Under the pieces are notes generated by a model, which was given only the letters and a program-made list of their open reading frames with translations, had not been told where the DNA came from and searched no databases. This document shows positions 1 through 31,510 of a DNA stretch of 64,000 nucleotides, one piece after another. The position numbers and the translations under genes were made by a program. Each line of letters opens with the position of its first letter. Within the stretch, counting starts at the first letter, position 1. The stretch is from Sinotaia quadrata (taxonomy: Eukaryota > Mollusca > Gastropoda > Architaenioglossa > Viviparidae), in contig CM054184.1 in the NCBI GenBank assembly GCA_028829895.1, positions 49,882,201 through 49,946,200 on the forward strand, written 5' to 3'.

Positions 1-1157
1 CATGGTTAAAAAAATCTTTAAAATTGTTTGATTGGTATTCTATATGCATGCTATTAATAATTATTAATTCTAACAAAATAATAAATAATAGTATACACGT
101 ATTTTTTCCGAAAATTTTTGTGACAAGTATTAAACTAAAGCATTGAAAATATAATGAAAACTCTATCCATGTTTACTAGAATTAAATACACATTAGTGAT
201 ATGATGTTTAATATAATAATAATGTACACTATAAATAAAATGGCTTTTAAATAATTTAAATAATAAAAATTTTAAATAAACTATTTTCAATGATATGTTC
301 CTAATTATTCTCTTAATATGGAAAGAAAAATCCATATTTCATTCAAGAAATCTGTATTTCTTACATTCTTTAAACATTTCAAGCATGTCACACTCATCGG
401 TGCAGCAAATTGATTTATCATTTAATTCATTTTTGTCACTGTGATCCACAGATATTTTATTTTTTAGTTAAATGTGAATAAGGGGAAGCCACTCCCAATA
501 ATTTTAGATAGTTTAGATTTTCTCCCTTTGACCATAGCCTTTGGTTATACATGTACTGATGTAGTATAATATAACCAAAGGTTTTAAGGAGGGGTTTTTT
601 ACATTCAAAGAATGGGCCACAATAGCCAAGCTTCAGCTTTGATCGTAGTAGAATTAATAATGTAGGATGGTTCTGATATTAAAAATGTAGTATCAAATTT
701 TAGAGACTCAGATAATGATAATTATTGTTCTGGCAATGACTATAAAGGATAGCAATATTTGGTGAGAATAATAGATTCAGTTTTCAAGTTTAGTGAGGTA
801 CTTCAGCGCTGTGATAAATGCTACAATAAAACATTATAGTTTAGTCAATGTCACAGCCTGAAGGAAGAGATAAAAAGTTTTCCAAATACATGTATCTATA
901 ACACTTGGCTTTATTGGTTTAGTTTTACTGGAATTTTTTTTTTATTCTTTCAATTTCAGATTCTGTCCTTTTTCATTTGCTTTACTTGCTTGGTATCCAG
1001 GTGTTTTAGAGCAATCATTAAATTTTCTAAAGGGGAGTGATTGCCTGCCTAACAACACAAAACTTGTTTATAATAGACTGTGTTCTCAGTCATATCTGGA
1101 TTTTGATTCAGTCTTGGTTCCTTGGAAATGATAATTTACAATCTTTTCCTCTTTCAG
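1..1157. other. Upstream TYMS intron or 5' flank, no exon recognised
   Basis: AT-rich sequence leading to the first visible TYMS exon. I looked for an ATG exon with a phase-2 donor that could supply the N-terminus and found none convincing. The missing exon is either short and divergent here or lies before the window. Confidence 0.4.
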
Positions 1158-20240
<19,083 letters not shown>

Positions 20241-20420
20241 ACCTTTTGATTTTTTTTGTTGACTTTATTGTGACTGAGAGTATGACAAGAAGATATACAA
20301 ATTGCAAGAATCAAAAATTCATTCCTATATTCCTGGGAATATGTAGGAATTTTGCTACTACTCATTGATTGGCCTGGAAAACACTGGTATTTTCTAATTT
20401 TAGAATACCTATATTTTAAA

Positions 20421-20616
20421 AATAAATCTCTCTCTGCACAAACTTTATGACCAACCATTTAAGCCAGATACACAATTTATATATATAATTTATAGGTAGG
20501 TTAGATAATGGAAACTTATTAAAATTAAAATATGTTCTTTGATGGTATATATGTTTTAATTTTATACAGCTTCTTTATGATGCCTACTGCATTTTCAGAT
20601 CTACTTTTCGAATAAA
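20421..20616 (+). terminator. Candidate TYMS poly(A) signals
   Basis: AATAAA occurs at 20421-20426 and 20611-20616, 181 and 371 bases after the TYMS stop. Further AATAAA motifs occur at 22234 and 26598. AT-rich DNA yields many such motifs, so only transcript data can choose. Confidence 0.35.
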
Positions 20617-22548
20617 ACTTTGGGAGATTATTTATGCCAAACCCTAAGTTGTTTTCTTTGATTGTTTGAGCTAGATGTTTTAAATAGAATTCTTTAAAAG
20701 TTAATTTGGGAGATTTTTTTTTTTTTAAAGTTTTATTTTAAACTTAGGCGTTTTGTTTTGCTCTAAATTATTACTAGTAACACAGTTGCCTATTGTAAAT
20801 TAGTTCTGGTTTTTTAAAAAATATATCTACTAAGGCATCATTATATTGCCATAATTAGCATGCTTTTGGTAATGACATTTAAAAATGATCAAGAGAAACC
20901 CACCTCTGGTGATTTGATTTATTTGCAAGGAGGATATAGTCTGTTTTAAGGTTCAGTTCATTTTTAACTTTGAAAAGTTTCCATAGCACTGAATCAGTTC
21001 AAGCAATTTGTTAATTTTCCTGCCATACCTGTTTCCTTTACACTCAACCCTAGTTTGAAGTGTCTCAATTTTTGCTGTACAAAAAAAAAGTTATGCACAG
21101 TAGTGCATAATCTGTTTTTAATTTGAATTGATTTAAACTGGTGCTGATTACTGCTTTAAATTAGATGAAAAGTTATTAATGTGCCTTATAATAAATGTTT
21201 TATAGTATTTTCTCACTATAAATGGCTTGTAGCAACTTGGAAAGCACATGAATTTACCAATATACACTGGAATTTGTTGACGAGTCCTTCATTTTTTAAA
21301 AAATCCCTCTACCCCTTTTCTTCATCATCAGTTTGCATAAACATATCTATTCTAAATAAAATGAAAGCATTTGCAAGTCACCATCGCTGAGTTTTCAAAA
21401 CTTTGGCATTCACTTTGGTTGTTTCCAATATGTTATTCAAAAGCTCATGATAGGATACCATGCATTTCAACTTGGCGCACTCAGAACATTTGGAAACGAT
21501 ATAACTAATTTATAGCATAACTTTTCAATTCTGGAATAGGAATTTTAGCCATTTTGAAGTTATTTGGTCAGTTCATAAAGATTTTTTCCTTGTAGTTGTA
21601 CAGTTTGATTTTTAAATTTAATTTTATTTAATTTTTTTACTCATGAACAAACAAAAAAAATGAATGCCGTTCAACTTATAAAGAAATTGTTTGCGCATTG
21701 CTAAGCCGAATGAAAAATTTGGACATTTTATTAAAGTAAATAACTGGAGAAATTGCCCTTGGTTGAGACATTTTCAAGATAATGGCAGTTTTTTGTTTAT
21801 TTGTTTGGGTTTTTTTTTTTTTGGGGGGGGGATATGAATTTATCAGAAAATGTAAGGCAGTTTATGATCTGAAAATCATATAATGTTTTTCAGGGTTTTA
21901 GACCATCAGGGACTTAGATTTTATTTCTTTTAATATAGGATAGGATAATGTTTTTATTATGTAATTTATGATAATGATGACTATTTGAAACATTTTGTGA
22001 ACCAGACGTTATTTAAGAAGTAAAAAATGTGAATCCCACAGGCATATATATTTTTTTCGGGTTTGAAAATATCTTTTGAGATATAAGTTTTTGAGTAGAT
22101 TGTTGTGTTGCATTATTGAATACTGGAATGTGCACATGAACATTTCTTAATTGTATACAAATCTGAAGAATTGTGTTTATCATTATACTGATTCACCATT
22201 CTTCCAATTTGTGTTATGCAGTTACTATGTTGTAATAAATTTTTAATTTTCACAATTTTATGATAGAAAAGAGTACTTTTATTGACAGTAACTAGAAGTA
22301 TTTGCCCATCATATGATGGGTGGAAAATTAAAATGAATGTAATGCTAGGAACATAAATGAATTTGTTTACTGGAAGACTTGATTATAGGTCACATTGTGA
22401 GGGAAAATTTGAGCATCGTTTAGCAAATGACCTCAACTGTAATTTTTTAATGAGTACTTTAATGTCGTTTTTGTTTTTTGTGCACAACAATGCAAGATAA
22501 AGCTGGCCATACCTTGTGGAAATACCAGCTTGCTAAAAAAAAAACCTC

Positions 22549-22677
22549 CCAGATGCTCAAAGATCAAGGACATTTTAGCATTTCACACAGACAGATACAC
22601 AATTGGGGGAAACTCCCGTGTGCTCAATGGTCAAGAACACTTTTAGTGCTTCATACAGATGGATACACCAAATTGTA
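22549..22677. repeat. Diverged tandem duplication, about 65 bp
   Basis: The sequence CAGATGCTCAAAGATCAAGG..CACAATTG is followed by a diverged copy, GTGTGCTCAATGGTCAAGA..CCAAATTG. Two copies only. Confidence 0.6.
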
Positions 22678-24837
22678 AAACTATATTTATAGATTATCAT
22701 CTGATTCTCTCTTCATGCTGCAGTTCACAAAATTTGTTCTTCATTCAAATGTTTCAAATTTTGACATTTTTATAGAATGACAATAATGCTAAATGCCTCT
22801 TACATTATTAGTCATATATATTTTAGATTCTAACTCGTATATGATTAAAATGCTGGTTCATTGAAAAACACATGTTCGACACATTTATATACTCTTACAC
22901 TAACTGCAGATGTGTAAAATTCAAAATTATATGATATTCATTATATACACATAAAACTGACCAGAAATATTTTTTTTTAGTTTATATCAACAGTTACTCT
23001 ATTTATATAACCTTAAAAAATATTCACCCTACATTCTTATTTATATCCACAAAGGATGGAAGTTTAATGAATTTATATGAACTCTTTTTTTTTTTAAAGG
23101 TTATTCTATTTCAAAGTTGGTATTTGTTGCAGTCTGGCATTAAAAATGAGAATTCAGCATGCTAAAGGCTAATGCATAGAATTAATTGTATATTGGTATT
23201 AAATTTGCTTTTAATATCTTAATTTGTTTGCAACAAAAAAAAGCCCCACAAATGTCATAATGTAAAATTTCATATTTTAAAACTTGAGTGCACATATTGG
23301 TGGTCCTTGAATATCATAATACTCAGCTCCTAAAAGTCTTGAAGATTTTTTTTTAAATTGCATTTTAACTCTGTGACATATTACCATAGTTATGCACACT
23401 GTGGAATTTGAAATACTCTAGATACTGAGTTGTTTATACAATTATAGTGATCACCAAAATGTAACTTCTAGAGTTCCAGAGCTAAATGCACTTTTGGTAA
23501 TTCTCACCAGTGTACTCATTTTTAAAAAAAAATTAGTCTGGGTGAAAAAATATGAAATATCAATGTAAAAACTAAACCAAAGCATAAAACGTTTGATTGA
23601 AGTCCGTTTTCTGATATTGTAGAAATCCATACTTTGCATAAGTGCTGAACAATATCTCTAACTCTGAACTCTAATAATTGTTCTAATAATTTTTTACTCT
23701 ACCTTAATTGATTTGCTCGTGACAACAGTGTTTCTAACAAAATGCTAACAAATGTCTTTTTTTTTTTTTTTTATCAGTGTTTGATGTAAAACTTTATTTC
23801 ATTTTATTTTAAATGACTACTGGGGCTGCTATTGCCCATCATTTTTGAATAGCTTGGACAAATTTATTTGATGCCTTCCAGTGATATCGTGTGATTTGCA
23901 TTTAGGTTCCTAAACAATTAGTCATGAAACTAACTATTGCATATTTAAAAGATTTTGTTGAAATGTGTTCATATTACTTAGTTGTAAACAAAAAAAGAAT
24001 TTTTTAATGAATATTAATCTGTATTTTTGTAAATTTCCTAAATCACTAATTATTTGTGCAACATTTAAATTTGTTTTTAATAAATATATTGTTGCATGTA
24101 ATGAAGGTTTTAATTAATATCAGTTTGTTTGGGTATAGCATTTTATCAGTAGCAAATGTACCATTCCATGATTTATATTATTTAATAACCTACATACAGG
24201 GTCTTCATAATTTAGCTTGCAGTTTAACCTACTGTTAATCAAATCTTAACAAGAAAAATGCATTCCATCATAATTACTTTAAAAAAGTAGTTGTTTTTTT
24301 CTCCCTGCCTCCCTTAATGTGTTTGTTCTGAATTTTAAAGATCTCAGTTCCACTCATTGAGGGTATTCTGATACATTTTTAATTAATAACAAGTAGCCTT
24401 CCATGTGACAAGTTTTAAAGATCCCTGCCAAATTGGTTTCCTATATTCAAGAAAAGTTTTCCGCCTGTTTTTTTAAATTTATTTCATGGTTAATTTTCAT
24501 CATTTAAAAAATGTATTTAGTTGTTTTGTTAAAGTAATGCAAACCTAACTGTTAATAATGAGACCATAATGGAAGTTGTATTCCAGGGGAGGCACTGCTT
24601 ACATTGCCTTTCATAAAGTAATTAATGCTTTTTCATTTTAATTTTGCACACAGTTTATTGGTAGAAAATTAAATTTATTATCATTGAACTGTAAAAGAAT
24701 TAACCATTGTGCGCACTCTTTCAGTCTTTGTAAACAACTCTCATTTCTGTACAGTTTTATGCATCTAATTGTAGTCATTATTTTCAGGGAGAATTCCAGC
24801 TGAAACCATTTTACTCCACGAAAAAAGATGTTTCCAA

Positions 24838-24962
24838 TGCAATTTTCATCCAGTTTTACAGCATTTATTTGCTTCTAACTGTAATTAGTAATTTGAGGTA
24901 AAAACCTTTCCAAAGTAATTTTCATCCTGTTTTGCATGGATTTGCTTGTAATTGTAGTCGTC
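24838..24962. repeat. Diverged direct repeat, about 80-bp spacing
   Basis: AATTTTCATCCAGTTTTACA..TTTGCTTCTAACTGTAATTAG is followed by AATTTTCATCCTGTTTTGCA..TTTGCTTGTAATTGTAGT. It ends in a small hairpin, GTCGT..ACGAC. Confidence 0.5.
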
Positions 24963-27900
24963 CTTTTACGACGGAGACTTTCAACATAAGAAATCAACAT
25001 AGCTCGAAGAATTAGTTATATTTTACGCTTTATTGTTTGTTTGCTCTTTGTATTTAATGATTCTAAATTGTTTATAATTTATGTTCATTCTATAGTACCT
25101 CAGTGCATTATGTTTTCCATTTATATTGCTCTGAAAAAGGGAGCCACCCAATGTGTTCATTTTGTAATATATTGTCATTTTACTTATTTTGTTGCTTGTG
25201 TGAGTTTTGTTAGTATAGAGATGGATGAATATAAGGCAGTGATAATAATGGTGTGAATGTATTAACAATTCACATAATATGGGTGCTTTACTGTCAACAA
25301 TCCAAAAGTCCTCTGCCAAATTTACATCAGTCAACAAAACTGCTGTTTGCATTTGAATTCACATTAATCCGAATGTTTTTTATAAAAAAAATAATAATAA
25401 ATATTGCATTTAAATATTGTTTGAGATTTGATTAATAATCAGTTTCAATAATTAAAAGTGAGACTTTTTTTTTGTTTCAAACACTAGTAATCTCACACAT
25501 CCAAAGGATCATGTATTTATAGTGTATTATGATGATGTATGTATGTGAGACTGTAAATTAGGATGCATATATGTACATGAAACCAGAATTAGATTCATCT
25601 CACTTTTTAAAGTGCTTGTAAATAGAAAGTAGTGGCAAATACTATACATTCTTGTATAATGGTTTTTCTGTTATCGTGGTTTGTTTCTGAATGTGTGCAT
25701 GAATAGAAGATAATTGAATAGTGAAACCCTTTAAAATAGTGTGACCATTAGTAACAAACTTTCAAAAAATGTGTTGATACATCAAACATGCAATTCTTAA
25801 ATTAAACAAAAGAAGGGATCTAATAATATCTGTCAAAAGTATATTGTCAGTATTTAAAGGTGTCTAACATGGAATGTTAAGTGATTATTAAGACAAAACC
25901 AGTGTATAAAAGCATTTCAATTTTTATTCACGGACACTTGAATATGCTCATGAATGTCGGGGGTTTTTTTTTAAAGCTGTAATAAAAACAATCTCTAATA
26001 GGCTTTCTTGCTACCTCATTTCTTCTATAGCCCTTTTTAATGTTTTGGGATTTTATTCTAAAGGGGCAAGAAATTGTATGCTTAACATTAAATTAAATAT
26101 AATCTGGAGAACACCTACAAAATTTTGAATCCTTTATTATCTGTTTATCTTTACAGTATTTTTTTAAACACATATAAATTATTATGTTTCAAAGTGCTGA
26201 ATAATTGTTAGCACCTTGGCAATAGGCATGATACATCACATTAATGTTGTCCAAAATTTAATATTCCACTGCTAAGAAGGAATGTGTTGAAAATATATTC
26301 TAATTTCCATTATTTAATACTTGAATCTTGTTGCTAATAGTAAATAAATTTTGAAAGAATGTATATAATATTGGAAATGTTTTTGTCTCATTTAACACAA
26401 ACTTATTTCACCACATTTATTGTATTGTATTTGCTGTCATTATATTTTATCATTTATTATATCACATGAATATTGTTGAGTCATTTAATTCTCGTCTAAA
26501 AAAAAGAACTGTTTCTTTGATTCAGTTTTTATGTTCCAGCCTTCCACTGCCATTTTAAATGAATGTGTACAAAGTTTATGTCTGAATATATTGTATTAAT
26601 AAACAGAAACATTAAAACTAAATATGCTTTCTGTTAATTCTTTTTCCCTCGCTTTTGGATATAGCTTAATTTTCACCCAATGGTCCTCATAGAACAAAAT
26701 TCAATTTAAATACTGGAGGATAGGTGTAACATATTGAACCTACACTCCACCCAACGTGTATTTTCAACCCTTGGCCACCATCATCTTCTAACAAAACTAT
26801 ACATTCCATGGAAACAAGCAAATAAATTGTTGCAGATTGGGAGAGGAGAGGGGTGGGGGTAGAACAGCATACTTGCAAAACAAAATCAAAGAAATGGAAC
26901 TAACTTATGTATGGTATAAAACATTTTAGCCGTGTTGTTAAAAGTTTTCAATGGCAACAAGCCAAAGTTTTGAAACCCAACAACTAGAGGGATGAAAAAT
27001 TCTCACCTGTATGACAAACTTTTTTTTTCAACAAAGCACAATAAAACAAATATAAATAAAGTTCGCATATATATTTTCGGTAAAACCTTTTCTTACCAAT
27101 AATGAACACAAAATTTTACAAACAACAAAATCGTTTTTCATGGAGTCAGTGCATGATGATAACAGACTACACCACCTGTCTGTGACTAAGCCAATCAGTG
27201 ATAACTGAATCATTACATAACACATGAATGTCATCTAAAATAACTGGCAGAATTTGATGTCATTCTCTGTAACTAATTTGTCGTTACTTAGTTCTGAGAT
27301 AAATAATACTTTTCAATCATTTCTGCAAGCCAAATTAAGAATTCAACAAAAACAATATTCTCAATCCAATGAAAAATGATGGAATACTGGTATGCATATA
27401 TTATTTCTGTGAAAACAAACTCAATTCTTACATTTACTTCTTTGTAATGTTAATGCCTAAGATAATTTACATGCCAAATTACATTGTATATATCATAAAA
27501 AAATTAAATTTGATCTATAAATAAATCAACAGTATCTAATGCCTGACAAACATCCACTCTTCCAATATATGCACACAATTCTTGTTTCATTATAAATAAA
27601 GCTGTCCAAGTGAGGGAGAATCCAAGAATATGATGTAAAGTATTTAAACTATTTTTAAACAAAAGAAAAATATTCCTATTTTTTTAAATGCTAAAATGTA
27701 CCCCTCTTGAAGATAATTATACAAACATATAAATATATACATAAATCAAATATACATTAAGCAAAGTTAAAAGACAAAACAGACTTGCAAAAACAAGAAT
27801 GAAATGTGCCGACACTTATACAGCTTAAAACAAATTTTAACAAAATTAGATGTGGGACATCAAATCAATTAAACCAAAATTATAAATGAACACCAGAAAT

Positions 27901-28599
27901 AACTGAACAGAAGACATAATTTTTTTTCTCAACATTTTGTAATTAGATGTTTATTTTGACATTTATTGTTTAGCTTTAAAAAAAGAGCATTAAGAACTTC
28001 TATGTCTAAAAAGCAGTTGAATTAAATAAATAGTCCTGTTGCAATATTGCTGCAGAATGAACTTCCTGCAGAACATAGATCATAAAATACCCAATTCTGT
28101 AGAATAAAACCTGGAATTTTTTTTTCACAATTAAACAATTTTATACATCCTTGGATACAAAGGGAAATGAATATCACAAGTCAACAACCAACCAGTCTCA
28201 GCTCGGACGTCTTTCAGCATGCAATTACTACTCTGAAACAAACACTTCATATAAAATCACCCAAGTCAATGTTTTACAGACCATGCAAGTCACATGATGC
28301 AACACCATGCATCACCCACTTCTTCTGATAAATCACTGTTAAACTGCAAGCACTAATCACCAGCACTGACCTAAATGTATCAACTACTGCAGGAAACAAC
28401 TATCAGTTTTTATCAGCTCTTAACAGTAAATATCTAACACTATCATCAATCCATATTCCAGTATCTACCAATCACCTGGGATTGGCCTCCCTTGATTCAT
28501 GCACTAGTTAATACTAATAATAGTCATTATTGCTCTTTTCCTAACTAAACAAAAGCACAGTATTACCATCAATCTCCAATAACTCCTGTACTAAAAATC

Positions 28600-28800
28600 T
28601 TAACAGTTGCCATCATCTTCCTTAACTCATAACAAGAACTATTCATTGGTCATCATCAGTCTCTAATGACTCCTGTACTAAGAATCTGTTAGTTCTCCCT
28701 TAACTCTTGTATTAAGTATCTATTAGTCATATCAATCTCCTAAATTCTTATACTAAGGATCAACCTTGTTTAACTCTGTATTAAGGAATTGCCTTTAACT
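28600..28800. repeat. Degenerate minisatellite downstream of ILRUN
   Basis: Motifs like ATCAATCTCC, AACTCCTGTACTAA and AATCT recur with drifting spacing, e.g. near 28571, 28659, 28700 and 28732. It lies on the 3' side of ILRUN and may belong to its 3' UTR. Confidence 0.45.
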
Positions 28801-29454
28801 GTACAAAAGGACTGAATCACCATCAACCTCTCTTCTCTGATAATTGATATTCAAGATCTGACAGTCACCATTAATTTTGTACAAAGGGTTTGTATTCACC
28901 CATCAATTTTCCATGTAACTGCTGAAGAACTATGTTTACCAGTCATCTACCCTCAATAATGAAACAAGCATAGTCCCCGAAGTCTCAGGATATCTTATCA
29001 ATCATTTCCAAAACTCGCAAAAGTGCCATTACAAATCAGTACAGATCCTTTGCTAACAAAATGCAGTACAGAGCACTTGACTATGCTGACAATTGTAACA
29101 ATGATACCAAACTTATTTTCACAAACAATGACATACACAAATACACACAAACTTAATTATAAGAAAATCTCTTTAAGAAACAAACATCTCTACTTAACGG
29201 ATAAAAGAGTATGTTTGAATCAAATATATTTTCAGTTTTGCAACATGACAATTCAGTAAAAGCAGTCATTTCTTTTTTAAAAGAAGAAAATTCATGCAAT
29301 CTGTATACCCAAGAGGTCAAATAATGTGTGCAGTACATAAATTGAAAAGTGAATCACTGAAAAAAATCAATTCTAATTTGATATATGTATTTACTAAAAT
29401 AAAAGAGAAAAACATTTGTTATTCCTGATACTGCCAAGTAAGTGCCATTCACCT

Positions 29455-29510
29455 AATATACATATATATATATATATATATATGTGTGTGTATATATATA
29501 TATATATATA
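29455..29510. repeat. TA/TG microsatellite
   Basis: An (AT)n run, a short (TG)n core and a second (AT)n run in 56 bases. Confidence 0.9.
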
Positions 29511-30188
29511 ACTGTTATGTAAAATATTTTATATGCCCTCTGCAAATCAAAATCAGTGGAGAATTTCAGAAAACTGCAAACACTGACAAAATTTATGAAA
29601 TATTAACAGAAGTTTCTACACTCAGATACACTAATCCTGAAACACCAGAACTGGAAATGGTTAAAAAAATTTTTTTTTAAACAAATTAATACTGTTTCTT
29701 ATATTCCTCTTTAACCACAATGACTTAAATATGACGAGCACCCAAGAGATGTTGAAAAATAATGTAGATGATCAGGTAAATCATGCAATTATGACAAAAC
29801 ATCTGTACATTTAAAATTTTAACCATGTCCAACACGAGAGGGTATTACTCTTATTATCTAACCCTATACTTATATTTCACTGCAGCTGTTTTTAAAATAA
29901 AAACATAACTGTCTGCCAAAAGATGACCAATAATATTTAGACAAGTGATACAGTGATTTATTTAATATTATTTACTTTAGTATCATCACATTTGTTTTAT
30001 TTAAAGTTTTGGCAGACAAATCAATCAAATCTTACACTTAAGAATAAAATTTGATGAAACCACAATTTTAACAAAAATGAATTATTATCGTTCTTTCAGT
30101 CATTTAGACAAGTATAGCATCTGTTTTGTTTGATTTTGGTTTAAATATCACAATGCTTAGTACAAATATTTTGTGATAAATACAAATG

Positions 30189-30372
30189 GAAATCTCTTTC
30201 AACAAATATATATTACTAATTATAAAATGAAAAGCAACAAATGGCCTGGTGTAGGAATAGCTCACGTGAATCAGCATAATGAAATCTCTTTCAACAAATA
30301 TATATTACTAATTATAAAATGAAAAGCAACAAATGGCCTGGTGTAGGAATGGCTCACGTGAATCAGCATAAT
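30189..30372. repeat. Near-perfect 92-bp tandem duplication
   Basis: Copies 30189-30280 and 30281-30372 differ by about one base (GGAATAGCTC versus GGAATGGCTC). Each includes a CACGTG E-box core. The near-identity points to a recent duplication. Confidence 0.85.
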
Positions 30373-31453
30373 GAATTCCTTTGGTCTGGTCTTAAAAAGA
30401 GTGGTATTGATTTAGCTTGAAAATGAGACACAAGCAAAGTTTCCTATTAAAATTGCTCCCAGCTGCAGATAATATTAATGTGCACTGAAATGATCCAAAA
30501 GCATAAGCATTGCATTGCGTCCAAAAACAAGACCAATGGTTTACATGGAAACAGCATGTCAGCTGGTGTTTCTAGCCTTTTCTGAGGATATTATGAATAT
30601 ATATATATTCCTATTTAGATTGTAGCCATGGTATGCCAATATTTTAACAAAATAGTGCATCATATTTTAGCATAGGGTATTAAGGGAGAAAAACATTGTT
30701 AACTTCATCAAAGTGCAATCACATTTAACCAGTTCATAAAGTAAAATGTTTTATAAAATACTCAATCATTATCTTTCTCCAACCATACTACACCCCCAAT
30801 TTTTTTAAGAAAAAGAAATTTCTCTACCTGAATTGTTTTTAAATTTATTAAGCCCCAATAACTCTGAGCATTAGTAAGAGAAATATTTACATATCAATAA
30901 TAATTTCTGGAAAGTAGTTATGTGATATGTGTTAATGTAGAAATAGTCTTTAAATGAGATATCTAATTTATATATTTACATAAATATCTATATATGGTGC
31001 TTCTAAAAATAATTCAGTGGGGCACAGAAAGTGTTATATCTATTTCAATGAATATATGTCTCTCTATAGATATTTACGCATGTGTTGAATAAAAGTAACT
31101 ATGCATGTGAGTAAATAAGAGTACCCATAATGACAAATATTTGCCTATGATCACAGCTTTCATTTGGGAAAAAATAGGTATAATTCTTCTTACCTGAAAT
31201 TACACAAAACTAACTCTATGGGAGACAAAGAGTGGATCTTTAAGCATATATTCAATTGTCATACTCTTCCTATTATTAACATATTGCTTTCATACTTTGG
31301 AGTCCCAGATCACCTTTTAAACAGCACTTGAAGTATGGGTCGTTCATTTTTTTTCCTTCAAGTAAGCACACAGAATAAGCGATGGAGTACAAAAATACTG
31401 CACGTCACAGACTGAGCACACAGTCACTCTACACATTCACACTGTACGTTGTA

Positions 31454-31510
31454 CTAGGACATCTCTGTGTCTTGGGAATGCTCAGGATAAGTGGCTGTCT
31501 CTGCTGAACT
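31454..31510 (-). CDS. ILRUN: ILRUN exon 5 and stop
   Basis: Acceptor tttttttcag, phase 0, encoding SSAETATYPEHSQDTEMS then TAG. It is short and not conserved, but the acceptor and phase fit exon 4 exactly. Confidence 0.75.
   Translation of the reverse strand, partial: SSAETATYPEHSQDTEMS

Larger units (their letters stand above)
20241..31453. other. Convergent TYMS/ILRUN intergenic region and 3' UTRs
   Basis: Eleven kilobases without a recognisable coding gene. TYMS and ILRUN both end toward this region, so part of it is 3' UTR. Structures seen are a tandem duplication near 22549-22677, a diverged repeat at about 24838-24962, a degenerate repeat at about 28600-28800, a TA/TG microsatellite at 29455-29510, and a 92-bp tandem duplication at 30189-30372. 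All ORFs are short and unlike known proteins. Confidence 0.7.
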
